A stretch of 64,000 nt of DNA from positions 447,129 through 511,128 of the forward strand of contig NW_008246077.1 of NCBI RefSeq assembly GCF_000281045.1, read 5' to 3'. A program made the position numbers and the translations under genes. The DNA comes from Saprolegnia diclina VS20. Taxonomy: Eukaryota > Oomycota > Saprolegniomycetes > Saprolegniales > Saprolegniaceae. The notes under the pieces were generated by a model. That model saw only the letters and a program-made list of their open reading frames with translations. It was not told the origin of the DNA and did no database searches. Position 1 is the first letter of the stretch; each line of letters opens with the position of its first letter. Of the stretch, positions 1 through 9,866 are shown piece by piece.

Positions 1-353
1 GGCGAGGTGACCTTGGGCGATGCCACCTTGGGCGAAGCGACGTGGGTACTATCTTCTTGCACAATCGACGACTTGCGCGACGCTGGCTTGGGCGATGTAA
101 TGGGCGGTGGTGGCGGCGGCGGAACAGCAGTGCGCGTGGGCGACGCCATGGGCGACTGCGCCTTGCGCGGCGAGTTGGCCTGCAGCTTGGGCGTCGTCGC
201 GGCCTTGACCATCGTGATGGAGCGGGACTTGGTCTTCTTCTTGGATTCGTCGTCGGCCGCCTTCATGTACTCGTACGCGACGAAGCCGGCGAGGCCGATG
301 ATGCTGAGGACGGCGACGAGCACGGTCGGGCCCGCAGTCACCTTGGACGCCAT
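1..353 (-). CDS. N-terminally membrane-anchored SPK-repeat protein (partial)
   Basis: The 5' part of a gene on the minus strand; it runs off the left edge, so only about 117 residues are visible. The ATG is at 353-351. Residues 8-27 form one hydrophobic segment (core VLVAVLSIIGLAGFV) followed by basic and acidic residues, which fits a signal anchor. The rest is low complexity: a KKKTKSRS basic patch, a run of prolines, and repeated SPRK, SPM, SPK and ASPK motifs that look like sites for proline-directed kinases or basic tail repeats. I do not recognise a family. Two opposed CCAAT boxes lie 95-115 bp upstream. The coding call rests on the continuous open frame, the hydrophobic N-terminus and strong G/C at third positions. 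Confidence 0.6.
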   Translation of the reverse strand, partial: MASKVTAGPTVLVAVLSIIGLAGFVAYEYMKAADDESKKKTKSRSITMVKAATTPKLQANSPRKAQSPMASPTRTAVPPPPPPPITSPKPASRKSSIVQEDSTHVASPKVASPKVTS

Positions 354-862
354 GCTAATTGGACTCTGTGAAGATCGCCTTGTCTTTGGCCCCGTACTGG
401 TGGTTAAAATCTGCCGGATCCCAAACCTCTTGGGTTTTCTATACGGACCAATCGCAGGCCACCATTGGTTGTCAATAAAAATACATACAAATATCAAGTA
501 CACAATCATATTTTAAACGAATGGTCCGTCTATTTTTAGCCGCGATCGAAAAAGAACCCCGGGGATGAACTTGCCGATGGCGCACCGCCTTTCCCGACGA
601 GACGACGACATGGAGGCGACGACGACTAACGCCGACGTATCGACTAACTAGATGACGACTACTGCCTCTCTATCGACGAACGTGACGGCAACGACGATGC
701 AATTGCCGGCTGCCGCCCTCGACACTGTCGTTGGGGCGGAAAAGGCCAGGAGGATACGGACAAGCCATGAACACCATATCCCACAGTACACCCAAGACGT
801 CGCATGCGACCCACTTTGCACTTGGTCCAAAACGCTGTTGGATGAGTTTGCCTTTGGCAGTA
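354..862. other. Intergenic region, no gene seen
   Basis: About 500 bp between the start of the SPK-repeat gene and the stop of the kinase gene, both on the minus strand. The left part holds the CCAAT pair and an AT-rich stretch near 470-535. Open frames at 652-933 are antisense to the kinase tail and have no independent support. Confidence 0.5.
448..468. promoter_or_regulatory. Paired CCAAT boxes upstream of the SPK-repeat gene
   Basis: CCAAT at 448-452 and its reverse complement ATTGG at 464-468, 95-115 bp upstream of the ATG at 353. The same opposed arrangement recurs before many genes in this window. A role as NF-Y-type promoter sites is inferred. Confidence 0.45.
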
Positions 863-3103
863 TTAGCCCGGCGCAAGCGACCGCCGGTACGCCTCTTGCT
901 CTTCGCGCCACTGCCGCGCTTGCTCTTCCTTGAGCTTACGTTTCTGGGCCTATTATATGTACGGTCACTTGTAGGTGCAGATTTTGGGGCTACCTCGCGC
1001 TCGAGGACAGCGTCGCGCTCGCGCTTGGCCACGTCCGACAAGATGGGCGTCTCGTCATAGAGCTTCTTCTTGGGCGGCGACGATACAACTGGCGGGTGAT
1101 GGTCGTCCTTGGCAGTGAGGCGCGGCATGACAACGTCGGAGCCTGCACCCAAATCGTGCGAGTGGCGCCGGTTGCCCGCGTTGGCATTGAGGTCTTTGGA
1201 TGACGCCAACGATGTGCTCCGCGTGTGCGCCGATGTGGCCTTCATCGAGGCCACGGTCGGGTCCGAGTTCTTCTTCTTCTTTGACGCCGACTTCGGTGGC
1301 GTCAGCGACGGCAACACCGACTCGCTACTCGATGTGGTCATCGGCATCGCGCCTTTTTCTTCATCTTCCTCTTCGCTCTCGTCCTCCATGCGCTTGCTTG
1401 CGCTCGGTTCGTGCATGGGCTCTACAAGTCACATTCAGACATTAGGACGCGCGGACGCACAGCGGTGCAGGACCTTGTTGGACCTTGGTTTGGTCGTGGG
1501 ACGGCGTCTTGACTTCGTGCATGGCAAATGCATCATAGTGAAGACTCGGGTGGAAGAGCGGGACAGCGGTCCGCGGCGGCGCGTCTCCGCAACCATGCGG
1601 TCGCGACGGCCCCATGGACGTGCCCGCCGTTGTGGCGCGGCCCTTCAAGTTCTCCTACATCCGAACATGGTCGATTCACGAATAAAACCTGCAGAAGAAT
1701 CTACGTGCAAAATGGCGTGGGTCGGGGCTTGGTTGAAGTGTCGGTGCTGAATGAACGGGTGCTTGAGCAGCGTTTCGGCCGACGGTCGCGCCTCGGGCGC
1801 CACCTATTTGTCCCTTTGAACGGAATCGAACTACAGTGGCGTGTACCTGCAAGCACGCAGTGATGAACGACTTGGCGACGGGCGAAATGGAGGCGGGCAG
1901 CTCCGGGGGCGCCGTGAGGTTGGCAATGTGGAAGAAGAGCGCGATTTGGCTCTGAAACTTCATGCTTTTCCACAGCGGGACGCCCGTGAGCATCTTGACC
2001 AGCGAGCACCCAAGGCTCCAAATGTCGACTTTGACGCTGGTGCCGGCTTGCTTGACGACCTCGGGCGCCATGTAGTAGGGCGTGCCCCGCAGCGACTTGC
2101 CTTGGGCGACCGAGCTTGCGTTGAGCAAGCGCGAAGCGCCAAAGTCGGCCAGCTTGACGCCCCCGTGCTGGTCGATCAGAATATTGCTCGGCTACGCATC
2201 GAAGACAACCTGTCCAATCTTGCATCTCCAACTCGGTAGAGTCTACCTTGATGTCGTAGTGCACAACGTTCTTCGAGTGCAAGTACGCAATGCCGAGGAG
2301 GATTTGGTAAACGTACGTTTGCGCCACAGGCTCCGAGCACCCAAACGTCTTGGTGTTGTCTTCGAGGCTACCCCCGGGGACCCACTCCTATGCGAACTAG
2401 AGAGTGCGCACGTCTCCGATTAGCGCCAAAGGACCAACCGTAAAGATGTAGAGAGTCCGCGCAGCCTCGTCGTACTCGCTCCCCATGTACTTGACGATAT
2501 TGGGATGGTGCAGGCAGCGTAACACGAGCACTTCTTGCTGAATCGCGATGACCTCGTCGGCCGAGTCGTCGTCGTACATGATCTCTTTGACGGCCATGAG
2601 GTCCCCAGTGTACTCGTTCCGCGCCAGGTAGACCTACCACCCTTTCAATGCATATCGTAGCGATAGAGCCCAGTGTGCACCGAGCCAAAGCTGCCTGTGC
2701 CAAGGAGCTCGCCGCGCTTCCACGGAAAAGCTGTGGGGTCGTCTAAGACATACACAGTATGAGAAATCGATGGAACTGAGATTGGGCGTCACCGGATGTG
2801 TCGGGTTCGAAGTCTTCGTTGGCGTACTCGTCGTCGCCGCTGTCCTTTTTCTCCTGGCCAAAGGATTACACCTTGAGATCAGTAGTGTGAACAAACTTTT
2901 GCCGTCGGCGACTTGTGGTGCAGCGGTGTCTTGGCGCCACTCGGACTGCGGCTGGTCACCTTGGGGCTCTTGAGCGACGTGCTGTTGGCCCGCTGCATGT
3001 GGTCGTCGCTGACATTGACGGAGAGGAGCCGTGGGGTACTGCGAGATTTGATGTCGGTCGGCGCTGCAATCACCGACGACGTCTTGCTCGCTCCACTGCC
3101 CAT
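863..3103 (-). CDS. MAP3K-like (STE) protein kinase, ten exons
   Basis: A Ser/Thr protein kinase resembling MAPKK kinases. Exons on the minus strand: 3103-2897, 2853-2793, 2742-2681, 2633-2439, 2387-2247, 2191-1847, 1803-1705, 1654-1474, 1421-994 and 949-863. Introns are 43-55 nt and phases agree at every junction, giving about 601 residues. Exon 3 carries the glycine loop (GTGSFGSV). The VAIK lysine is AVK in exon 4, the catalytic loop is HYDIK then PSNIL across the exon 5/6 junction, DFG and GTPYYMAPE are in exon 6, and kinase subdomain XI ends near HPFI in exon 7. The C-terminus is low complexity, then a charged coiled coil. MGSGASK at the start fits N-myristoylation; this start was chosen over an upstream in-frame ATG at 3265. 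The usual HRD arginine is Tyr, so this is a non-RD kinase. The exact MAP3K subfamily is uncertain. Confidence 0.85.
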
Positions 3104-3647
3104 GGACCAGTGCGTCCATCCACCGATAACTACTGCGCTAGAAATAGGCCGTCCTCTTAAATTAACACACTTCTGCGACCGCACGTTGGACGCAACCTTA
3201 GGCGTTATCGAGGTGTATATCGGCAGACTCGAACCATCGATGCTGGCCACGCGCGCGGGAGGCATTCGGACTTGACACCACTGTCGCTAGTCTGTCCACA
3301 AAGGTGCTGACATATTGGTCTACTACCTCGACACGTTTCATGCTGTCAAAGTGACGGAGAAGTGTGGACTGTCGCGATCCGCTTTGCGCGGCCCCGGTCC
3401 ATATTGGCCACGGTCGCCCTCGATAATAATGTACGGTGGACGGCAGACCCAGAGCCTGGAAGCACCATCTCCTCAAGTGCGTATAGCGCTAGTACGAGTA
3501 GCAAGCTTCCTCGTTCTTCGAGCACTTTGCACTTTGGCGCGTGCAGCGATTAATGGATCGTGTCTGCGTCGACCAATCCGAAAATCGTGTGGTTTTTGCC
3601 CAATCAGAAGTGGCGGTTTGAGCACTACCATCGTTTCCGAAACAAGC
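3104..3647. other. Divergent promoter region, kinase / UDP-glycosyltransferase
   Basis: 540 bp between the kinase ATG (minus) and the glycosyltransferase ATG (plus). The right end holds two CCAAT boxes. Overlapping short open frames on both strands have no family resemblance, and I see no gene. Confidence 0.5.
3573..3604 (+). promoter_or_regulatory. Two CCAAT boxes before the glycosyltransferase
   Basis: CCAAT at 3573-3577 and 3600-3604, both in the sense orientation, 44-75 bp upstream of the ATG at 3648. Confidence 0.45.
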
Positions 3648-5417
3648 ATGGCGCTGTCACTGCTTCTGGTGTGGTGGGCCTGCATGCTGGCCACGGCGCG
3701 GGCCTTGGCGCCGATCCCGCCGGGCGTCACCTTTGATCTGAACGGCGGCGGCCTCGAGCGCAGCCCGGCCTTCTCGCCTCTCGACGATCTCAAGCAAAAG
3801 CATGTGCTCTTCATCTCGCTCGCGATCCGTGGCCACGCGACACCTCTCTTGCGCGTCGCCGACGAAATGGTTCGCCGCGGCTACAACGTGAGCTTTGCGA
3901 CGCACGACTCGGGCAAGGAGTGGGTCCAGCGCACGGGCGCGACCTTCGTATCCGCCGGCCCATTTCCGATTTCAGCCGACACGTTGCGGGAAAAGCTCCA
4001 AGCCATCACGCGCGATGCGTCCACGTTCCGGGGCATCCTCAACATGTTCAACGACATTTACGTCCCGACAGCGCAGCCCATGTACGATGCGCTGTACCCG
4101 AGTATTTCGGCGTCGCGCCCGGACCTCGTCATCCTCGACATTGCCACCATCGGCGGGCACGACCTCGTGCACAAGTTGCAGCTACCGTACCTTGTCAACT
4201 CGCCGTCGATTCTCTTCGACATGGGCGGGACGCCGTCGTATGTACCGGCGTGGGGCACGGGCTTTTCGATTCACATGTCGCTCTGGAACCGGTGCATGAA
4301 CTTGCTCTTCCCACGGCTCCTCTCGGTCGCGCTCACGCCGCCCTTCATGCAGGTCACTTTTTCGCTCAGAAAGACTTGGACTGACGACAGTATATAGGTC
4401 AACAAGGCGCGTTGGGAGCTCGATTTGGCGCCGTACCGGTCGCAGCACGACATCTTCAAGGGCGCCCGGATCCTTGTCAACACGGCCTTTGGCCTCGAGT
4501 ACGCCCGACCGCTCTCGCCGCTCATCGAGATGGTCGGGCCACTCTTGCCGCTGGAGAGCCTCAGCGACGCGGCGTCGACGTTGCCACCGCTCGTGAGCCA
4601 GTGGATGGCGTCGGACGACGTTATCTACATTAGCTTTGGCAGCCTCTCGTACATTGACCCGTGGCAAGCGAACGCGATCGTCCAAGGTCTCTCGAAGGAC
4701 GGTGCGGCGTACAACGTACTCTGGACGCTTCCGAACGACCAGCGCCACGTGCTGCCCTCCACTTTGCCCCCGTCGTTCCGCATCAAGGTGCTCGGCTCGG
4801 GGTTTCCCCACCTTAAGGTGCTCGCGCATCCCGCCGTCAAATTAGGTATGCCGTACGCTCATTAGATGTCGTATCTTGAAGTCCTTGTAGTGATCTCGCA
4901 CTGCGGCATGGTCTCGGCGCAAGAAGCGCTCGTGTTTGGCAAGCCCGTGCTCTGCCTTCCGTTTGTCGTTGACCAGCCCGACGTGGCCGCGCGGGTCGTC
5001 GACGCCGGCGCGGGCTTGGTCCTCGACAAGACGCACTTTACGCCAGATGAGGTCCGGCACAAGGCGCACGAGCTCATCCAGAACGCCTCGTACGCGGCCG
5101 CGGCCGTGCGCGTTGGCGCGGCGCTCAAGGAGGCCGGCGGCATTGACCGCGTGCTCACGATCATCGAGTCGACCCTTCAGTTTGGCCACGCCCACTTGAC
5201 GACCGTCGACCTGCTCTTGCCGTGGCACAAGGTCGTCATGCTTGACGTGTGGGCTGTCTACGCTGCCGTCGTGTGCCTGGGGCTCGTCGGTGTCCGCGTG
5301 CTCTGTCTCTTTTGCTACCGGTTTCTTCGAAGCCTCGTCATTGTCGCTGGCGGCGCGCCACCGCTCGAGCCATCGTCGAAAGCACCGTCGTCGACCGAGA
5401 CCCCGCCGCCGTCGTAG
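3648..5417 (+). CDS. UDP-glycosyltransferase (UGT, GT1-like), ER membrane
   Basis: Transfers a sugar from a UDP-sugar to a small lipophilic acceptor. Exons 3648-4352, 4398-4845 and 4891-5417; both introns are 45 nt and frames agree, giving about 559 residues. The N-terminus is a signal peptide (LLLVWWACMLATARA). The acceptor half has the GHATPLLRVADEM motif typical of GT-B enzymes, with a likely catalytic His in GH. The donor half holds YISFGSLSY and the UGT signature across the last junction (SHCGMVSAQEAL, then GKPVLCLPFVVDQP). A C-terminal transmembrane helix (VWAVYAAVVCLGLVG) and short Pro/Ser-rich tail match the type I topology of ER UGTs. Acceptor and sugar cannot be read from the sequence. 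Sterol-glucosyltransferase-like or detoxifying roles are both possible. Confidence 0.9.
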
Positions 5418-5537
5418 CAGTCTTCTGATAAGTGTATCTCTTCACGCTCACTTTGTCTTTGGTTCGACGGACGGTGTGGGAGGAGATGAGCATCATATAT
5501 GTATTTACTACCACACGAGCCGAGTGGCCAAAACTAC

Positions 5538-7244
5538 TTATAACGTAAACGTTGTCGTCGACGCGCGGCTGAGGCGCAGCCCGAGCTGCTTCTTCTTGAG
5601 AAAGTGGAGCACCTCGGCCAACGTCTGGGCTTCGTCCTGCTCGATCGCGGTCGTCTCGAGGCACCGAATGACCGTGCGGAACGCATCGAGGTGCTCTTGC
5701 AGCGTCGGCATGGCCTCGCCGCCGTCGTCAGCGACTTCGGCCGTGACGCTCGCGACCGTCGGCATGTCGAGGGCCTTGAACTCTTCCATGCACTCGCGCG
5801 GTTCGTCAAAGAACTCTTCGTTGAGCTGCTTGTGCACGTCGTTTTCACCGCGCGAGTTGAGGAGCTCCTTGATGTTGATGACGCCGCCCAGCTGGAGGCA
5901 GTAGAGCATGCTCCAGAGGTCGTCTTCGGTCGACTTTTCGAGCACTTCGACGTTCGTGACGGGCTCGCCGTGGTACGCAGCGACAAAGTTGGCCTTGCGC
6001 CAGCAGTTGACGACCACGTCCTTGGGCACTTCACGCCACGCTTCCGAGATCCACTGCATCGCTTGGAGCTGCGTGACACGGTAAATGTCGGGCGCGCCTT
6101 CTTCGTTGCGATCGATCGCATGCGCGAGGTGCTTCATGCGGTACCGGCACTTGAAGGCGGTCGTGATGCCGCAGTGCATCGGCTGCGCCTTGGTGCCCAT
6201 CGTGTGCGGAAACACAATGAGGCGGACGTTCGAGAGCTCGAGGCCGACCGAGATGTGCGACGGTGCATTGTCGATGAGGAGGAGGATGCTGCGCTGCGCA
6301 AACTGCATGCGCGCGTTGAGGTCGCGGAGCCACTGCTGGAAGATGAGCACCGTCATCTTGGACTTGGCGTTGTGGCAGTAGTTGAAGCCGAGCTTCTCCG
6401 CGCTCTGCGACCGCCAGTCTTTCGGGGGAAAGACCTCGCCAATGATGAAGGGCTCGAGCATCTCGCTGCCGTCGGCGTTGGACGTGAGCGCGACCGTGAG
6501 CTTTGACTCGTTCGCAAAGTGCACTTCGAGGTTGTCGTGGTCGGCAAACGCATGCGGCGAGATGCGAAAGAAGAGCCCGGTTTCGTCCATCGTAAAGATA
6601 TCCTTGAGCGCATAATGCTGCGTGAGCTCCTTGATGTGCATCGAGGTGAGGTCGTCCGGGAGCTTAAAGTCCATCACTTGCGGAATGAGCGCCGCCGGGC
6701 TCGTGTCCATGAGCGCGTTCATTGTTGCAATCGACGTGCTGCCCACCGACTTGGGAATGCCCAGCTTCTTGAAGCCGTGGCGCTGCTTGAACGAGCTGAG
6801 CCAGCCGTTTGAGAACGCGAGCTTGCCCTCGAGGCCCATCTGCGTGCTGAGCTCGCGGCCCTTTTCCTTGATCGCGTCGCCCGTCAAGTTGACCTTGTTG
6901 TGGCGCTCGAGCACCCAGTTGGCGAGCGCTTGGTCAAAGTGGTTGAACTTGGTCGGGCGGATCGTCTTGCGCGAGGTATCAAAGGCGGCGCCACCGACGC
7001 TCTCGCGGAAGAGGTGCTCGTGCTTGAGGATGTTGCTCATGGTCGGCTGCGTCGGCGCTTTCGCCAGCTGGAACTCGAGCATGGCCCATCGGCAGAGGTC
7101 CTTCTGTGTGATCTTGGGCGTCGTCCGGTGCTTCTCACAGATGCGTCGCTTCTGCTCGACCGTGAGGTTGCCCTTCCCGGCGCCGTCGGCCGCGCGGCCC
7201 CGGCGCGACTTGGCCTTGCCTTCCATCGTCGGCGCAGTGGTCAT
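5538..7244 (-). CDS. Pogo/Tigger transposase-like protein, apparently domesticated
   Basis: An uninterrupted 568-residue frame with CENP-B/pogo layout: an N-terminal helix-turn-helix (about residues 25-85), a second CENPB-type DNA-binding HTH (about 95-165) and a DDE_1 endonuclease domain (about 205-375). The first catalytic Asp is D220 in FTMDETG and the second is D325 in LLIDNAPSH. In the third motif, normally QPMDQG, this protein has QPMHCG, so the third catalytic position is H357. That change is known to abolish transposase chemistry in the DDE family. The frame is intact, codon use matches the neighbours, and paired CCAAT boxes sit 86-131 bp upstream, as at host genes. I saw no terminal inverted repeats or target duplication next to it. 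It is most likely a host DNA-binding protein derived from a transposon. A recently inactivated transposon copy is the alternative. Confidence 0.85.
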   Translation of the reverse strand: MTTAPTMEGKAKSRRGRAADGAGKGNLTVEQKRRICEKHRTTPKITQKDLCRWAMLEFQLAKAPTQPTMSNILKHEHLFRESVGGAAFDTSRKTIRPTKFNHFDQALANWVLERHNKVNLTGDAIKEKGRELSTQMGLEGKLAFSNGWLSSFKQRHGFKKLGIPKSVGSTSIATMNALMDTSPAALIPQVMDFKLPDDLTSMHIKELTQHYALKDIFTMDETGLFFRISPHAFADHDNLEVHFANESKLTVALTSNADGSEMLEPFIIGEVFPPKDWRSQSAEKLGFNYCHNAKSKMTVLIFQQWLRDLNARMQFAQRSILLLIDNAPSHISVGLELSNVRLIVFPHTMGTKAQPMHCGITTAFKCRYRMKHLAHAIDRNEEGAPDIYRVTQLQAMQWISEAWREVPKDVVVNCWRKANFVAAYHGEPVTNVEVLEKSTEDDLWSMLYCLQLGGVINIKELLNSRGENDVHKQLNEEFFDEPRECMEEFKALDMPTVASVTAEVADDGGEAMPTLQEHLDAFRTVIRCLETTAIEQDEAQTLAEVLHFLKKKQLGLRLSRASTTTFTL

Positions 7245-7329
7245 CGCAATGAACTGGTTGTGAAAAACGATAACCCCCTTCTTCGTTTAACCCGCTTCTT
7301 CCAATTCGGTACTGTCCTTTGAAAATCGA

Positions 7330-7375
7330 CCAATCACAGCGCATGGCAAAGGGCGTTTCTATCTTTTCAGCCAAT
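7330..7375. promoter_or_regulatory. Two CCAAT boxes upstream of the transposase-like gene
   Basis: CCAAT at 7330-7334 and 7371-7375, 86-131 bp upstream of the ATG at 7244. A host-style promoter on a transposon-derived gene supports domestication. Confidence 0.45.
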
Positions 7376-7730
7376 CCGCGCGCATTGTCGTCGCCCCTCT
7401 CGCCACCCCGGACCTGTCTCTTTGAATAGCTCCCCCGCCGCATACAATCGGTCAATTATAAAATTTAAGAGTCGCTAATTTTATTAAAATATGGATATCG
7501 GCGAGAGCCAAAAAGACGCGTTAAATCGCCAGCGACTTCCGCCGTGATCTTCATCCGGAAGTGGCAAGCGACAACGTCTGCGGCCGATACTCGCTGCCTG
7601 CGGCAATGCCCGCGGGGGGAGCAGGAGCATATCCCTGCGTATACATATGAGAGCAAGCAAGGTGGGAAGGGTCCCACGGCAGCCATTTGGCGCGCAAATT
7701 CTGGCTTCTTGTTTGAAACCAAATGATCGG

Positions 7731-7760
7731 ATTGGCTAAAAACAGTTTAAACGGGCCAAT
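7731..7760. promoter_or_regulatory. Opposed CCAAT pair before the small membrane gene
   Basis: ATTGG at 7731-7735 and CCAAT at 7756-7760, 37-66 bp upstream of the ATG at 7797. Confidence 0.4.
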
Positions 7761-7796
7761 CATAAGCGCTGCTTTGGCTGCTGAAGATTTGGTGTG

Positions 7797-8387
7797 ATGC
7801 GGGCGTGGCCGACGACCGACGCGAGGACGACCCATCACCTCGTCCATGGGCATGGACCTATGATGGACCGACGAGCGAGGATGACGATGGTCTATGCATG
7901 CAAGGACGATGGGCGCTCCTGCGTCCTGGAAGACCGCGTGCCGACGCAGGCCCACGGGACGTACTTCGAGTCGTTGCTCCATCTCCCGACGCTCCATCAC
8001 GAGGCGACGTCGTACTTGGTCCGTGTCGTCCAGCGTCATGACGTCTGCGAGCTCGAGATGCGACCGCCGATGCGAAGCGCGATCTGGTCGTGCTCCCTCG
8101 AGCCAGCGGCCACGGTGACGTACCCGATGGCACAGTACGCTGCTCCGCGCGAAGCCCTGCCCTCCATCGAGACAAGCCGCATTGCCCCATCGCCTGCGAT
8201 CGCGCTCATGCTGCTCATGTGTTTCGTGCTTCTCGAGATCACGCGACGCCGTTGGTCCAACAAGGCTCCTGCACTTCGGTCGCCCCCACCTGTGCGCTGG
8301 GAGACCTGCGATGGGCGGGAGCACGCAGCCTCGACCTTCTCTGGCACCGCCCAGGACGTGACGTACCTTCTTCAAAAGCGCCTGTAG
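7797..8387 (+). CDS. Small single-pass membrane protein, unknown
   Basis: A one-exon frame of about 196 residues. I place the start at the ATG at 7797, just after an in-frame GTG; another ATG lies about 20 codons in. No known domain is visible. About residues 135-152 form a hydrophobic helix (IALMLLMCFVLLEI) followed at once by TRRRW, consistent with one transmembrane segment and a basic cytosolic edge. The codons show the G/C-ending preference of the neighbouring genes, and a CCAAT pair lies at promoter distance. The opposite strand is also open (7551-8402) but has no promoter or domain support. The gene is plausible; the function is unknown. Confidence 0.5.
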   Translation: MRAWPTTDARTTHHLVHGHGPMMDRRARMTMVYACKDDGRSCVLEDRVPTQAHGTYFESLLHLPTLHHEATSYLVRVVQRHDVCELEMRPPMRSAIWSCSLEPAATVTYPMAQYAAPREALPSIETSRIAPSPAIALMLLMCFVLLEITRRRWSNKAPALRSPPPVRWETCDGREHAASTFSGTAQDVTYLLQKRL

Positions 8388-8459
8388 CCATCGCGGCAAC
8401 AACCTTGTTTGTATGCAAGCGTCTTACGTTAATAGATAGATGATACACGCATCCTGCTG

Positions 8460-9866
8460 CTAGTAGTCGGCGAGGAAGAGGTTCTTCTGGTTCATGCGCG
8501 CTGCCCGCTGGTCCTTGAGCGCAGCGCTCTGGTGCTTGCGCGTGTGCGAGTTCTTGGAGAGCGTGTCCCGCTTCTCGACGCGCGGCTGCTCTTCGGACGT
8601 TAGCGGGAGGTCGAGGAGCCCGCGGACCGTGTTGTTGTACTTGAGGTGCTCTTGGAACCCGACGTGGAGCCATTTCTTGAGCGTACTGTACTGCTTGAGC
8701 GTGCACCAGTCCTGGAACCGGAGCATTTCGTTCTGGAACGAAAAGGTCACGGACGGCGAGACGTCGTCGGCCACCGTCTTGTACACGTCGCGGAAGACCG
8801 TGCGCTGCTCCTTCCGGTCGCGCTTGCTCGTCTTCTTGCTCGAGTCCTTGCTCAGCAGGAGGAGCTTGGCCGCAATCACGTCGCGGTCCACGTACTCGAC
8901 GTGGGCCGTCGCGAGCGCTTCGAAAAAGAGCGCAATGTTCTCGCCAGCCGCCGACCGCACGTCGACATCCGTGTGCTCGAGAAGCTGCAGAAAGACCTCG
9001 AGGTTCCTACACATCCCTGTGAGATGACGATAATGCTTGACGACGATCAAGGCACATACGGGGCAAGGAACGAGTCGTCGACCAAGGTCGCACTTGGCAG
9101 TGTCGAAGCGAGACAGCCCCACGTGTCAAGGGCGGCGACGGCGAGCGCGTTTGACGCGTTGCCAAAGAAAGCGGTGCACGATGAGAGGACGGCGTGGGTG
9201 TCTTCCTGGTCGCTGCTGCAGATGAAGCAGACTGTGCCAAGCGCTTGCAGCGCCTACAAATCCACACCGTTAGATGAATATGATGCGTGGATATGCAATG
9301 TACCATGGCACGCACGTCGCTGGCTTGCGTCTCGGACTTGACGAGCAAATGCAATGGGCCCTTGATCTGGTTGTAGTAGCTGTCTTCGTTGGCGCCAAGG
9401 ATGAGGGCCATGAGCGCGAGGATCTGCGCGCCAAGCACGCCTTCCGCCGGCGACGGGCGGCGCAAGATGTGCAAGACGTTGGTTTGGAGCGTGTCAACGC
9501 TACATCCATGCATGAGAACTTATTTGGCGATGGATCGGACGACGTACTTGTCCTGGAGCAGCTCGAGCGGAACACATTGCGCGAGCAGCGCCTCAATCTT
9601 CTTCAAGGCCGAGACACGCGTCGTCGTTCTACAGTATGCACATGGTCGCATCCAACGCACGGCGGGATTCCATGCTCGTACCGCTTCTCGAGGAGTTCTT
9701 CCATGTGGGCGTGGAGCGCTTCTTCTTGCGTGAGCTCGCCGTCGTTCTCATCGACGTCCAAGGAGCGGTCCGTGTCGTTGGACGCGACCGACCCGCCAAA
9801 GCTCATGCTGCCGTCGTCCGAGTCGTACCCGTTGCGCGCATGCTTGGAGGTCGTCTTCTTGCCCAT
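8460..9866 (-). CDS. Interferon-related developmental regulator (IFRD) family protein
   Basis: An ARM/HEAT-type protein of the IFRD/TIS7 family, transcriptional co-regulators in animals. The ATG is at 9866-9864. The first exon gives a Ser/Asp-rich start (MGKKTTSKHARNG, then SDDGSMSF) typical of the family. Later exons, read across short introns near 9630, 9515, 9280 and 9030, give NVLHILRRPSPAEGVLGAQ with SYYNQIKGPL, then the helical core ending LLEHTDVDVRSAAGENIALF, and the C-terminal IFRD domain, which keeps FRDVYKTVADD and ends in FLADY. The stop is at 8462-8460. Exon edges are less exact than for other genes here, because I fixed frames by family resemblance and plausible GT-AG sites. The family call is firm; a precise role in this organism is not known. 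Confidence 0.8.

Larger units (their letters stand above)
7245..7796. other. Divergent promoter region, transposase-like gene / small membrane gene
   Basis: 550 bp between two divergent start codons, with CCAAT boxes at each end and an AT-rich core near 7450-7500. I see no gene inside. Confidence 0.5.

Noticed and set aside
2913-3275. Plus-strand frame opposite the kinase N-terminus
   Set aside because: Shadow of kinase exon 1 and its leader; no domain.
5604-6506. 300-codon plus-strand frame opposite the transposase-like gene
   Set aside because: Shadow only; the minus strand carries the HTH and DDE motifs.
5418-7500. Terminal inverted repeats around the transposase-like gene
   Set aside because: No matching ends or TA target duplication visible by eye within about 120-250 bp; a computed search would be needed to exclude diverged ends.
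7551-8402. 283-codon minus-strand frame overlapping the small membrane gene
   Set aside because: No domain and no promoter at its start; the plus frame has a transmembrane helix and a CCAAT pair.
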